Source of the DNA: Desulfobulbaceae bacterium
Lineage (GTDB): Bacteria; Desulfobacterota; Desulfobulbia; Desulfobulbales; Desulfocapsaceae
Direction: 5' to 3'
Assembly: GCA_003249645.1 (NCBI GenBank)
Contig: QKIH01000004.1
Coordinates: forward strand, 1-64,000
DNA: 64,000 nucleotides
In this document: positions 53,504-62,718 of the stretch, in pieces
How positions within the stretch are numbered: the first letter of the stretch is position 1
Layout: each line of letters begins with the position of its first letter
Position numbers and translations under genes: made by a program
The notes under the pieces: generated by a model
What the model was told of the DNA's origin: nothing
What the model saw: the letters and a program-made list of their open reading frames with translations, nothing else
The model's database searches: none

Positions 53504-55135
53504 ATGGTTGATTCCATTATTGAGAAAATAAGTAGTGCCTATTCATATCCACTTTTAATCAAAAATCTTCTGTTTACTCCTGTGGTGGATAACCCGGATC
53601 AGGAAATTGTTTATAGAGGGGATAAACGTTATACCTATACTGAATTCAGAAAAAGGATCTGCCGACTCGCTAACGCCTTAATAAAAATGGGGGTAAAAAA
53701 GGGAGATACTGTAGGTGTCATGGATTATGACAGTCACCGGTATCTCGAATGCTTTTTTGCAGTGCCGATGATTGGAGCCGTACTGCATACCGTAAACATT
53801 AAACTTTCTCCGACGCAGATCTCCTACACGGTGAACCATGCGGAAGATGACTTCGTTCTTCTCAATGAAGACTTTATTCCCTTCGTTGAGCAGATTCGTG
53901 CAAAACTCGATTCTGTTAAAGGGTATGTGCTGCTCCAGGATGACGGAAAGGATTGCCAGACAACTATCCCGATAATAGGCGAATATGAAGAGCTGCTTGC
54001 TGCTGAGGCTGATACCTTTGACTTTGAAGATTTTGATGAAAATACCCGGGCGACCACTTTTTATACCACAGGTACCACCGGGATGCCGAAAGGGGTTTAT
54101 TTCAGTCATCGTCAACTGGTACTGCATACCCTTGGGGTGCTGGTTTCGCTTGGAACGGTGGAAAGTCAGGGACGCTTTCACCAGGGTGATGTTTATATGC
54201 CGATCACTCCGATGTTTCACGTCCATGCCTGGGGATTGCCCTATGTTGCGACTTTCTGCGGCGTAAAGCAGGTCTACCCCGGCAAATATATCCCCAATGT
54301 TCTACTTAGTCTGATTGAGGAAGAGGGCGTGACTTTCAGTCACTGCGTGCCGACAATTTTGCATCTGCTGATGAAAGATGCCAGTTTTGCCAGCCGTGAT
54401 CTGTCTAAATGGAAGGTGATTATCGGCGGTTCCGCCATGCAGAAATCGCTTTGTAAGGTGTATCTTGCCAAAGGCGCAGATTTGTACAGCGGGTACGGTA
54501 TGTCGGAAACCTGTCCGATCCTGACAATTTCTCATGTCGTGGAGACGGAGCTTGATGAAGATGCTGAGCTCGAAGTTCGTTGTAAAACAGGAAGACCGAT
54601 ACCGCTGGTCGATCTTCGTATCATTGATGAAGAGATGAATGATGTAGAGGATGACGGAGGCAGTGTTGGCGAATTAGTTGTCAGAGCACCCTGGCTGACT
54701 CAGGGATACCTGAAAGATAAACGCAATTCTGAAGTCCTCTGGCATGGCGGCTATCTCCATACAGGTGATGTCGCTTATCGTGATAAAAAAGGCTACATCA
54801 ATATCACTGACCGGATGAAAGACGTGATAAAAATTGGCGGTGAATGGATGTCTTCACTTGAGCTTGAAGACGTTATCGGCCTTCACCCTTCTGTGGCTGA
54901 AGTTGCGGTAATTGGTGCGCCGGATACGAAATGGGTTGAACGGCCCTTTGCTCTTGTTGTAAGAAAGGATGAGGTCAGTAAAAAAGATATTCTCAAACAT
55001 GTTCAGGGGTATACCGATAAAGGGTTGTTAACAAGGCAGGCCTTATTGCTCCAGGTCACCTTCGTTGACGAAATAGATAAAACCAGTGTCGGCAAGATTA
55101 ATAAAAAGGTACTGCGGGAAAAATATCTCGCGTAA
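53504..55135 (+). CDS. Medium/long-chain fatty-acid-CoA ligase (AMP-binding)
   Basis: A 543-aa ANL enzyme. TFYTTGTTGMPKGVYFSHRQ is the P-loop near residue 185, SGYGMSETCPIL the A5 motif near 330, LHTGDVAY the D-motif near 420 and RMKDVIKIGGEWMSS the hinge; KTSVGKINKK carries the catalytic Lys. The Trp in GGEWMSS and overall order match the FadD3-like/AlkK group of medium-chain acyl-CoA ligases. ATG 53504 has an AAGGAGAAA site. No beta-oxidation genes are linked here. Confidence 0.9.
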   Translation: MVDSIIEKISSAYSYPLLIKNLLFTPVVDNPDQEIVYRGDKRYTYTEFRKRICRLANALIKMGVKKGDTVGVMDYDSHRYLECFFAVPMIGAVLHTVNIKLSPTQISYTVNHAEDDFVLLNEDFIPFVEQIRAKLDSVKGYVLLQDDGKDCQTTIPIIGEYEELLAAEADTFDFEDFDENTRATTFYTTGTTGMPKGVYFSHRQLVLHTLGVLVSLGTVESQGRFHQGDVYMPITPMFHVHAWGLPYVATFCGVKQVYPGKYIPNVLLSLIEEEGVTFSHCVPTILHLLMKDASFASRDLSKWKVIIGGSAMQKSLCKVYLAKGADLYSGYGMSETCPILTISHVVETELDEDAELEVRCKTGRPIPLVDLRIIDEEMNDVEDDGGSVGELVVRAPWLTQGYLKDKRNSEVLWHGGYLHTGDVAYRDKKGYINITDRMKDVIKIGGEWMSSLELEDVIGLHPSVAEVAVIGAPDTKWVERPFALVVRKDEVSKKDILKHVQGYTDKGLLTRQALLLQVTFVDEIDKTSVGKINKKVLREKYLA

Positions 55136-55212
55136 TCATTTAGGCAAGTTGCCGGGTGGATTCTGCTTCGATCAGATGCAGGGGCTCCTCCGGCTCTTCT
55201 GAGGAAATGACA

Positions 55213-55464
55213 ATGGATATCAATTATTATGTGTCTCTGGTAATAAACTTTTTAGCAACCAATAAAATTATAGCACTGGTCATTGCCCTTGCTCTAATCC
55301 TGTTCATATGGAAAAAGCCGGGGACAGCTATCCGGTTTGGTCTTTTTCTTGCTGGTATGGCGGTTTTGTTTTATCTCCTCACTCTTATGAATGATGCGAT
55401 GTTCGAGGGAGCCGACTATACGAACAAGATGGAGACAAAGTCGATGAAGCAACTGGAGGAGTAG
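55213..55464 (+). CDS. Small two-helix membrane protein
   Basis: An 83-aa protein with two membrane helices (LVINFLATNKIIALVIALALILFI and FGLFLAGMAVLFYLL, here written in part) and a soluble charged tail. No family recognised. ATG 55213 follows GAGGAAATGACA; ATG 55207 is also in frame. It ends 2 bases before the rhodanese gene and is likely co-expressed with it. Confidence 0.65.
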   Translation: MDINYYVSLVINFLATNKIIALVIALALILFIWKKPGTAIRFGLFLAGMAVLFYLLTLMNDAMFEGADYTNKMETKSMKQLEE

Positions 55465-55466
55465 GC

Positions 55467-56033
55467 TTGCAGTTATGCAGGTATTATCAGTTCACTAAAC
55501 TCCATGCATTGCCATGGTTGCTGATTCTTTTGGTCACATGTTCGGCAGCGTCAGCTGCCGAACTGTCAGATGAACAGAAGAAACAGCAGATCCATATCCT
55601 TTATAATGAGTACCAGCATAAATTCCCGGATATAGAAGAAATTTCACCTGAAAAAGTCATTGAACTGATGGCGGATCGAGCAAATCTTGTCCTGATCGAT
55701 ACCAGAGATGATGACGAAATGGCGGTTTCAATGCTGCCGGATGCCATAACAGCGGAGGATTTTCTTCAACACATAGACCTCTACAAAAACAGATTTCTTA
55801 TTGCCTATTGTACCATCGGTTATCGCAGCGGACTGTTGGCGGATGGAATGATTGACAAAGGGATTGTTATACATAATTTGAAAGGAGGAATCCTTGGCTG
55901 GATTCATGCTGGAGGTGCTGTGCTGCATGACGGTAAAGTAATCAATCGCGTTCACGTATACGGCAGAAAGTGGGATCTTGCTCCGGCGCAATACGAGACA
56001 GTTAAATATTCGATTTTTAAACAGCTGTTTTAA
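55467..56033 (+). CDS. Exported rhodanese-domain protein
   Basis: A 188-aa protein with a signal peptide (HALPWLLILLVTCSAASA, cleavage near residue 30) and a rhodanese domain. NLVLIDTRDDDEMAVSMLPDAI begins the domain and the active-site loop is AYCTIGYRSG (Cys115). It should move sulfur (sulfane) or act as a redox relay in the periplasm. The start appears to be TTG 55467 (GGAGGAG 5 bases upstream), because no ATG lies in frame before the signal. Confidence 0.82.
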   Translation: MQLCRYYQFTKLHALPWLLILLVTCSAASAAELSDEQKKQQIHILYNEYQHKFPDIEEISPEKVIELMADRANLVLIDTRDDDEMAVSMLPDAITAEDFLQHIDLYKNRFLIAYCTIGYRSGLLADGMIDKGIVIHNLKGGILGWIHAGGAVLHDGKVINRVHVYGRKWDLAPAQYETVKYSIFKQLF

Positions 56034-56050
56034 GACAGTACGAGATTCTC

Positions 56051-56500
56051 ATGACAAAGAAGAGCATCGTCATCGTCTTGACCTTTCTCATACTTGCCGG
56101 TTGCGGAGGGGATATGAAAAACAACAGCAATCTCATCAATGGTATATTCAAGTCCTGTCCTTCATCCCCCAACTGTGTCTCATCAATGGAAGAGGGAAAA
56201 AAATACATACAACCACTGCGCTATTCTGTAGAGAGAAATAAGGCTTTGGCGACTATTACGCAGGTTGTTTCAACACTTCCTGGCGCCTCACTGGTAGAAG
56301 AGCAAGGAGGGTATTTGCACTATACTGTCAAATCGCGAGTATTTGGTTTTATTGATGATCTTGAGATTTATCTGCCGGAAGGCGAGCAAACGGTACATCT
56401 GCGCTCAGCATCAAGGGTGGGATACTCTGATTTTGGCGTGAATCGCAACCGGTTGGAAAAGGTTGAAAAAATGCTACAGGAAACGCAGCTTTTTCAATAA
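56051..56500 (+). CDS. DUF1499 lipoprotein
   Basis: A 149-aa protein with a lipobox (LILAGC, Cys18) and a DUF1499 domain: KSCPSSPNCVSSMEEGKKYIQPL followed by the domain core and DFGVNRNRLEKVEKML at the end. The function of DUF1499 is unknown. It is likely anchored in the inner or outer membrane. Its 3' end overlaps the convergent radical SAM gene by 27 bases. Confidence 0.85.
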   Translation: MTKKSIVIVLTFLILAGCGGDMKNNSNLINGIFKSCPSSPNCVSSMEEGKKYIQPLRYSVERNKALATITQVVSTLPGASLVEEQGGYLHYTVKSRVFGFIDDLEIYLPEGEQTVHLRSASRVGYSDFGVNRNRLEKVEKMLQETQLFQ

Positions 56501-57430
56501 TCGCATCAGTGGATCAGCGTTAAGCTGCTGCAGGTCTGTTTCGTCTGCCGCCTCAAGAATCTCCTGATACTCTGCGGCGGAAAGCGCTACGTTAATGGGT
56601 GGTCCGACCTTATTAAACGGACGGTACTGATCCATCAGATTAACGGCGCAGCGGGCTGAGATGTCCCGGCTGAGAAACCGGATGATCTCAAGAGTATCAT
56701 CTGTCATCCCCGGCATAACCAGATGCCTGACCAGCAGTCCTTTTACAGCCAGACCATCATCAATCTGAAGATCTCCTACCTGTTCATACATAATTTTAAC
56801 CGCTTCCCGAGCCCTGTCCCCGTAATCTCTGGCAGCTGTGAACTGTGCCGCGGTTGTGTTGTTCCAGAACTTGAAGTCCGGCATGTAGATATCGATGATT
56901 CCATCCAACAAACCGAGGGTTTCTGCAGACTCATAGCCGCTGCTGTTGTACACCAGTGGAATTGACAACCCGTGTTTTGCGGCTTCCAGGACTGCGCCTA
57001 TTATCTGGGGCACACAGTGGGTGGGGGTAACGAGATTGATGTTATGACATCCCAGATTTTGCAGCTTAAGGAAAATGTCGCCGAGTTCAGCATTTGATAG
57101 CAGCTGGCAATCTGCTTCGCCATGATAGCTGATTTCGTGATTCTGGCAGAAGGTGCAGAGCAGGTTGCATGAGCCGAAAAATACAGTCCCTGAACCGTGT
57201 TGGCCAACCAGCGGTTCTTCTTCGCCAAAATGCGGAGAAAATGATGCAACCGGTGCAAGAGCGCCTGTTTTGCATATCCCTTTTTTATCAGCAGTCCTGT
57301 TTACTCTGCAGTGGTGCGGACACAGGGTGCAGTCGAACAATATCTCTTCAGCTTTTGCAGCTCTTTCTGCCAGTTCCCCGGTCTGTGCCAGAAGCAGATA
57401 ACCGGCTTTGTGTGAGGCGGCTTTTTTCAT
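56474..57430 (-). CDS. PflX-type radical SAM protein
   Basis: A 318-aa COG1313-type enzyme related to pyruvate formate-lyase activators. The radical SAM motif is SCNLLCTFCQNHEIS (CxxxCxxC) near residue 88, preceded by a second Cys-rich region CTLCPHHCRVNR. NHEIS and PTHCVPQII are typical of this subgroup. It should make a glycyl or other protein radical, but no target is linked. Its ATG overlaps the stop of the ADP-ribosylglycohydrolase gene (TAATG), so the two are coupled. Confidence 0.85.
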   Translation of the reverse strand: MKKAASHKAGYLLLAQTGELAERAAKAEEILFDCTLCPHHCRVNRTADKKGICKTGALAPVASFSPHFGEEEPLVGQHGSGTVFFGSCNLLCTFCQNHEISYHGEADCQLLSNAELGDIFLKLQNLGCHNINLVTPTHCVPQIIGAVLEAAKHGLSIPLVYNSSGYESAETLGLLDGIIDIYMPDFKFWNNTTAAQFTAARDYGDRAREAVKIMYEQVGDLQIDDGLAVKGLLVRHLVMPGMTDDTLEIIRFLSRDISARCAVNLMDQYRPFNKVGPPINVALSAAEYQEILEAADETDLQQLNADPLMRLLKKLRFL

Positions 57431-58317
57431 TATTGCAGCAGCAGTTCAATCTCACGATACGAGCTCATGGCCTGGAAGATGGCTTTATCCGGTGAAAGCG
57501 CTGCGCCAAGAACCGCCCCGATGATAAGTCCACGGGCCGCGCTATCCCCACCTGCCATCACGTTGGCGCTTAGCGCATCGGTGAGATTGTCATGATGGTG
57601 CAGGATGATCTGAACTGTTCCAGGCAGTGAATGAGCAACTGCGCAGGTGGTGCCGAATGCTTTCAACGCTTCTATGCTGTCTTTGTCTGCGGCCTTTATC
57701 CCCTGGTCGATCAGTTCTCTCACCTCGTTTAGTGTTACCTGGTCAAGTTGCTGCAGAACAGCATCTTTTATCGGAACTCCTGCGAGCACCTGAACACAGA
57801 CACGGGAGAAATAGAGGGCTGTTTCAACAACTTCATCGTTGTTGTGGGTCATTCTGGTCTGTTCTTCGACCTTCTGCAGAAGACGCTCATCGTCATCGTA
57901 ATGATAGATGAAGGGGGCTATCCTGCCTGCGGCAGAGAGGTCATGCGAAGGAGAACCCACCGGGTCTGGCTTTGCATCCGCAACGTTTTTCAGCGTTCTT
58001 CGGCTGGCATTGTCGAGGTATCCGGTGTAGTCGGTCATGTAATCGGCCCATTGCTTTTTTACTGTCTGTAGGTCAAACCCATCATTACCAATTATTTCTT
58101 TTAGCAGAAAAAGTGTCTGGTCGCCGTAATGGGTGAAATCGCCCCTATGTTTTGACTGATGATATCCGTTGGGAAGCGGTTCTGTCAGTTCACGGATATC
58201 GCCGAAATTCTGTCTGATAGCAGCCTGATCATAAATCCAGTGCGGTCCGAGAGCAAAGGCGTCACCATAAAGTGAGGCCAGTACCATGGCCGCTTTTTTC
58301 TCTTTGTTTTCTGTCAT
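57430..58317 (-). CDS. ADP-ribosylglycohydrolase family protein
   Basis: A 295-aa ARH/DraG-type fold. LYGDAFALGPHW begins the domain, HYGDQTLFLL holds the usual second metal-ligand region, and GGDSAARGLIIGAVLGA the third, where most family members have GGDTDTNA. The acid set is thus partly altered. DraG removes ADP-ribose from proteins; whether this relative does so is uncertain. ATG 58317 has GGAGGAAG upstream. It is translationally coupled to a PflX-type gene. Confidence 0.82.
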   Translation of the reverse strand: MTENKEKKAAMVLASLYGDAFALGPHWIYDQAAIRQNFGDIRELTEPLPNGYHQSKHRGDFTHYGDQTLFLLKEIIGNDGFDLQTVKKQWADYMTDYTGYLDNASRRTLKNVADAKPDPVGSPSHDLSAAGRIAPFIYHYDDDERLLQKVEEQTRMTHNNDEVVETALYFSRVCVQVLAGVPIKDAVLQQLDQVTLNEVRELIDQGIKAADKDSIEALKAFGTTCAVAHSLPGTVQIILHHHDNLTDALSANVMAGGDSAARGLIIGAVLGAALSPDKAIFQAMSSYREIELLLQ

Positions 58318-58518
58318 AATGACTTCCTCCATACAGATGATTTAGAGGCCTGCGATACTTTGACAATAAGCGTCTCCATCTGTTCTGACAAGGGCTGACA
58401 GGAGTTTGCGCGGCTATACGTTTTGAAATAGAGTATGAAATTTTTTAAGGGCGTATCTTCTCTGGAGAATAGGACTAAATTTACTCAGCTCATGCACCTC
58501 TTTGGATAATTATATGAT

Positions 58519-59145
58519 TCAGCTTGTTGCATGTAGGATCTTTTTAAGCCATTTCCACGGCAGGAGCATGGAGACTTCCTGCTGATACCGGATGTACTGC
58601 TGTCCGAACAGGGCGACCAGTTTTCTTTCTTCCAGAACCGCACCGATAATAAAATAGAGGGTAAGGATGATGCCTGTGATGACAGACTGCAAATCGAAAT
58701 GGGACTGATAAGACCAGATCAGAAAGATGCCTCCTATATACCATGGATGCCGGGTAATCCGGTGGATGCCGGATGTATCCAGTTTGTCATCAATGCCAAT
58801 CGAAGCCTGCTGCTTTCCCGTCGTTGCCTGAAATATGCCTGTAAAGCGTGACAGGTCATATTTGCCTGCTCCGGCAATAAAAAGATAGAGAGAGGCGGCA
58901 AGAAGAGAGAATCGAAGTGGTGAAAAAATGCCATCAAGAGTGAAAAGCGGTTCCCCTCTAAGGTGCCAGCCATACCAGAGCGGGATGAGAAGGGTCAGGG
59001 TAGAAAAAAAATTATAGCCGAGCCGGTAATACCGGAAAAAATCACCAAGTCGTTGCTCCACTATGCGGGTGAAGCGCTGCGAGATAAGCAGACTGTGAAA
59101 AGTGCACCAGAGTATCCATATAAGGGCATAAATAATGTAGTTCAT
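58519..59145 (-). CDS. NnrU/isoprenylcysteine-methyltransferase-like membrane protein
   Basis: A 208-aa protein with about 5-6 membrane helices. SGIHRITRHPWYIGGIFLIW and the C-terminal LEERKLVALFGQQYIRYQQEVSMLLPW are the ICMT/PEMT-like SAM-binding signatures also seen in NnrU. It is probably a small membrane methyltransferase. The substrate is unknown. It is downstream of the SLC13 gene (about 100 bases). Confidence 0.8.
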   Translation of the reverse strand: MNYIIYALIWILWCTFHSLLISQRFTRIVEQRLGDFFRYYRLGYNFFSTLTLLIPLWYGWHLRGEPLFTLDGIFSPLRFSLLAASLYLFIAGAGKYDLSRFTGIFQATTGKQQASIGIDDKLDTSGIHRITRHPWYIGGIFLIWSYQSHFDLQSVITGIILTLYFIIGAVLEERKLVALFGQQYIRYQQEVSMLLPWKWLKKILHATS

Positions 59146-59243
59146 TGATCGGCAGTTTCTTCCTGTTGGTTCGTTTAAGGCCTTCTCGAAACAACAATAA
59201 CACTTTTTCTGCTGCAGGCGAGGTGCTTACCGAAACAGACCTT

Positions 59244-61091
59244 TCACAGGCTGAAGAAAATCGGAATGCAGGTCAGTAAAACAGCGGCATAAACGATGGT
59301 TGCCCCGGCCCCCGCCTTCATATAATCCTTGGTGCGGTATCCGCCCGGACGCATGATCAGTGCATTGACCTGGTGAGTCGGCAGAATAAAAGTGTTTGAT
59401 GCCGAAACGGCTACAACCAGTCCGGCAACAATGGGGTTTGTATCAGCGGTCAAGGCCATGTTCATTGCGAGCGGCACCATCAGCACCGTTGCTCCGACAT
59501 TGGATGCAACAAGAGAGAAAAAAGATGTCAGTAAAGAAATGACTGCCAGCAAAACGATCGGAGACGGGGTGCCAACCGCATTGAGCAAATGGACTGCGAT
59601 ATAAGCAGCAGCTCCGGTTTTTTCAAATGCGGTTCCGAGCGGAATAAGTCCGGAGAGGAGGAAAACTGTTCGCCAGTCTACAGCCTCATACGCTCTGTCA
59701 GCCCTGATAACCCGCGTTATAATCATGCCGAGAGCGCCAGTAAGCAGAGCAATGGAGAGCTGCACCTCAAAACTGAGCGCTAGGACCAGCGAAATTATAA
59801 GAAAGGATACTGCAGTCTTGGTCCGTTCCGGAACAATGTCTTCACCGACAATGTCTTCTATGAATGCAATGTCCATCTTCTGGGCAAGAAGCCTGAACTG
59901 CTTCCAGCGGCCCTGCATCAAAATGGTGTCGCCCTGTTTCAGGGTGGTAATATTGATATCCTCCATGATGATCTGATCACCGCGTACAATGGCCAGTGGG
60001 TTGACATGATAGAGAGCTCTGAACTGGAGTTCTTCCATGGTATGGGTGCTGAGGTTGGAATGCGGTATAACTACACCTTCAACAACCCCTGAAACCTCGG
60101 GGAAATTGAGTTCATCAAAGACCTTGAATTTCTCTTTGACCACCCACCGGAATTTTTTTGCTGCCTTATCGATATTCTCTTTTGAAGAGATAACCCAGAT
60201 AGTGTCACCGCCTTCCACCAGCGTATCTTTTGTCGGTGAAAGTTCTTTTCGTTTGCCATGGCGCTTGGAGACCCCGACCACGGTGACGTGGTAATGGGGC
60301 CGCAGCTCAAGTTCGCCGAGACTTGCAGTATGAAAATCCCAGGGAATTGCAACTTCAAATCCCTGCCCGACTTCCGACCCATAAATTTCCTGCAGCCTCC
60401 GATCCGCAGAATTTTCGGTAATGTCACACATCTCCGAGGGCAGCAGCTTTCTGCCGAGAAAGAGAAAATAGAGGATGATAGCAATAACCAGAGCAATGCC
60501 GACCGGGGTGACTGAGAGTAGTCCGAGTGGTTGAAATGGTCCGGAATCATTGGTGGCTGCAGTGTTTTTCCACCAGGACGCCATGAGATCGTTGAGCATG
60601 ATGAGCGGGCTGGAACCGACGAGGGTGATGCAGCCGCCGGTAATGGCGCAGAAGCCCATGGGCATGAGAATCTTTGAGGCTGAGATGTTCAGCTGCCGGC
60701 TGATTCGCATGGTCGCCGGAAGAAAGAGGGCGACAGCACCAATATTCTGCATAAAGCTTGAGATAAAGCTGACAGTTGCCGAGATGACAACAGTAATGCG
60801 CCTCTCACTGGTGCCGACCACCTTGATGAGATGGCTCGACAAGGTGTTCATTACCCCTGTCTTGTTGAGTCCGGCCCCGATAATCATTACAGCAATGATT
60901 GATACGACTGCGTTGGAGCTTAATCCGGCAAGTGCCTCTTTCGGGGTAACAACCCCGGAAAGGGGCAGGGCAACCATCATCAGCATTCCAACCAGATCGA
61001 CCCGCAACAGATCAAAGACAAAGAGTATTATTGCCAGACTGAGAAAACAGAAGACAATGATCATATCGGTAGTCAACGGCATGACTTCCAT
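59244..61091 (-). CDS. SLC13-family permease with two RCK_C domains
   Basis: A 615-aa protein. Two membrane halves (each with about 5-6 segments, the second ending NTFILPTHQVNALIMRPGGY) flank a cytoplasmic region holding two TrkA-C/RCK_C domains (about 200-380: FEVAIPWDFHTASLGEL and GVVIPHSNLSTHTMEEL). This is the SLC13/DASS-like transporter group (COG0471), carrying sulfate, dicarboxylates or other anions. Regulation through the RCK domains is inferred. The start is likely ATG 61091 (GGTGA upstream); GTG 61142 would add 17 residues. Confidence 0.85.
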   Translation of the reverse strand: MEVMPLTTDMIIVFCFLSLAIILFVFDLLRVDLVGMLMMVALPLSGVVTPKEALAGLSSNAVVSIIAVMIIGAGLNKTGVMNTLSSHLIKVVGTSERRITVVISATVSFISSFMQNIGAVALFLPATMRISRQLNISASKILMPMGFCAITGGCITLVGSSPLIMLNDLMASWWKNTAATNDSGPFQPLGLLSVTPVGIALVIAIILYFLFLGRKLLPSEMCDITENSADRRLQEIYGSEVGQGFEVAIPWDFHTASLGELELRPHYHVTVVGVSKRHGKRKELSPTKDTLVEGGDTIWVISSKENIDKAAKKFRWVVKEKFKVFDELNFPEVSGVVEGVVIPHSNLSTHTMEELQFRALYHVNPLAIVRGDQIIMEDINITTLKQGDTILMQGRWKQFRLLAQKMDIAFIEDIVGEDIVPERTKTAVSFLIISLVLALSFEVQLSIALLTGALGMIITRVIRADRAYEAVDWRTVFLLSGLIPLGTAFEKTGAAAYIAVHLLNAVGTPSPIVLLAVISLLTSFFSLVASNVGATVLMVPLAMNMALTADTNPIVAGLVVAVSASNTFILPTHQVNALIMRPGGYRTKDYMKAGAGATIVYAAVLLTCIPIFFSL

Positions 61092-61298
61092 CGCAATCAC
61101 CAATAGTTGATTGTAGAGTATTTTTGCTGTGCAGATTTGCACACTGCTCCTAACGGTTAGTCTAACCTGCTATAATCCAACCATAAAACCAAATGCATTA
61201 CCAGTGAAAGAAAAGAGTGTTTTCAGATTGAGGCAATATCTGCCTTTCTGGCATAGATATTTCGAATCAATTCGACTTGTTTTATCGGATATATCTAT

Positions 61299-61327
61299 TT
61301 GACCTAATAGGAAAATGCTGTTTTAAC
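61299..61327 (+). promoter_or_regulatory. Candidate sigma-70 promoter of the double-cubane module
   Basis: TTGACC (61299-61304), a 17-base spacer and TTTAAC (61322-61327). It lies about 100 bases before the ATG of the 2-hydroxyacyl-CoA-dehydratase-like gene. Confidence 0.45.
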
Positions 61328-61385
61328 AAATCCTGAAATTGCAGGAGAAAGGGGCCATATAAGGTCTTTAATCCTACACCGCAGC

Positions 61386-61400
61386 AGTCCGTCCGGCTGT
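61386..61400 (+). repeat. 15-bp direct repeat, left copy
   Basis: AGTCCGTCCGGCTGT occurs here and again at 63539-63553, flanking the two-gene double-cubane module. Both copies are in the same orientation and outside the coding regions. Confidence 0.6.
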
Positions 61401-61426
61401 TGTCAATTTATGCAGAAGAGGGGAAA

Positions 61427-62704
61427 ATGAGTACTGATTATCGACAGATGTGGGCTGATATGGGTCTTGACCTCGAGGCACATGATGCCTTGCTTGGGGT
61501 ATTGGGTCAAGGCTATGGGGATATCTATATGGCACAGAAAAACAGGCCGGAAGGCATGGCCTATTTTGACTTTGTCATGAGTGAAGTGCATGGCCTGCGT
61601 ATTCAGGAACTGCTTGATGAAAAGAAGGCCGGCCGTAAAATTATCGGTTCATATTGTGTTTTTGTTCCGGAAGAGATTGCCCTTGCTGCCAATGCGACAC
61701 TTGTCGGACTCTGCTCAGGTGCTGACTTTGCCATGGAAGAAGTGGAAAAGCTGCTGCCGAGAAATACCTGTGCGCTGATTAAATCTGCTTTCGGCTTCAA
61801 ACTCGGCAAGGTTTGTCCTTACCTTGAAAGTGCTGATATGATCGTTGGAGAAAATACCTGCGACGGCAAGAAAAAGGCATATGAATCCCTTGGCTCACTG
61901 ATTGAGAACCTCTATGTCATGGATCTTCCCCAGGTAAAATCAGCCCAGGGCCGTGAATTGTTAAAGGCAGAATACATCCGTTTCAAGGAGGCAGTGGAAA
62001 ACCTTACCGGAGTTACCATCACCGCTGAATCTCTGTCGGCAGCCATTGAAACTGTGAATGCCAAGAGAAAAGCAATGCACAGGCTGGCTCTTCTCCGCAA
62101 GGCTGACCCGGCTCCTATCTCAGGCCTTGATGCCCTTCTGGCAAATCAGGTATTCTTTTATGATAATCCTGCCCGGTTTACTGCGTCCGTCAACAAGATC
62201 TGTGACGAGGTGGAACAGCGTATTGCCGCACAAGAAGGTGTTTTTGCCGGCAAGACACCGCGTATTCTGATTTCAGGCTGTCCTCAGGCTGTACCGAACT
62301 GGAAACTGCCGATGATCGTTGAAGGTTCCGGTGCTGTTATTGTCGGTGAAGAGTCCTGTGTCGGCGAACGCGGAACAAGAAATCTGACCGATAACTCCGG
62401 CAAGACCATTGATGAGATGATCGAGGCGCTGGTTGATCGCTATTTCCAGGTTGACTGTGCTATCTTTACCCCGAACAAAGAGCGTATTGACCATATCAAA
62501 GAAATGGCCAAATTATATAAAGCCGATGGTGTAATTCACTACGGACTGCAGTTCTGTCAGCCCTACCTTATGGAAGCAATTCCTGTTGAAAAGGCGCTTG
62601 AAGATATCGGCCTGCCGTGTCTGCGAATCGAAACCGATTATTCGATGGAAGATATGGGGCAGCTCAAAACCCGTGTTGAAGCGTTTATCGAGCAGATAAG
62701 CTGA
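61427..62704 (+). CDS. Double-cubane cluster protein (2-hydroxyacyl-CoA dehydratase D-component family)
   Basis: A 425-aa protein of the HgdB/BcrB family that most resembles the YjiM/double-cubane cluster protein (DCCP) branch. Cysteines near 77 (SYCVFVP), 96 (LCSG), 115, 130 (GKVCPYLESADMIVGENTC) and 145 form the N-terminal cluster set, with more in SGCPQAV and EESCVGERG. A characterised DCCP holds an [8Fe-9S] cluster and reduces small substrates such as acetylene or hydrazine. The true substrate is unknown. No CoA-transferase or second dehydratase subunit is linked, which argues against a dehydratase. ATG 61427 has AGAGGGG. Confidence 0.82.
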   Translation: MSTDYRQMWADMGLDLEAHDALLGVLGQGYGDIYMAQKNRPEGMAYFDFVMSEVHGLRIQELLDEKKAGRKIIGSYCVFVPEEIALAANATLVGLCSGADFAMEEVEKLLPRNTCALIKSAFGFKLGKVCPYLESADMIVGENTCDGKKKAYESLGSLIENLYVMDLPQVKSAQGRELLKAEYIRFKEAVENLTGVTITAESLSAAIETVNAKRKAMHRLALLRKADPAPISGLDALLANQVFFYDNPARFTASVNKICDEVEQRIAAQEGVFAGKTPRILISGCPQAVPNWKLPMIVEGSGAVIVGEESCVGERGTRNLTDNSGKTIDEMIEALVDRYFQVDCAIFTPNKERIDHIKEMAKLYKADGVIHYGLQFCQPYLMEAIPVEKALEDIGLPCLRIETDYSMEDMGQLKTRVEAFIEQIS

Positions 62705-62718
62705 TTAGGAGGCAAGGC

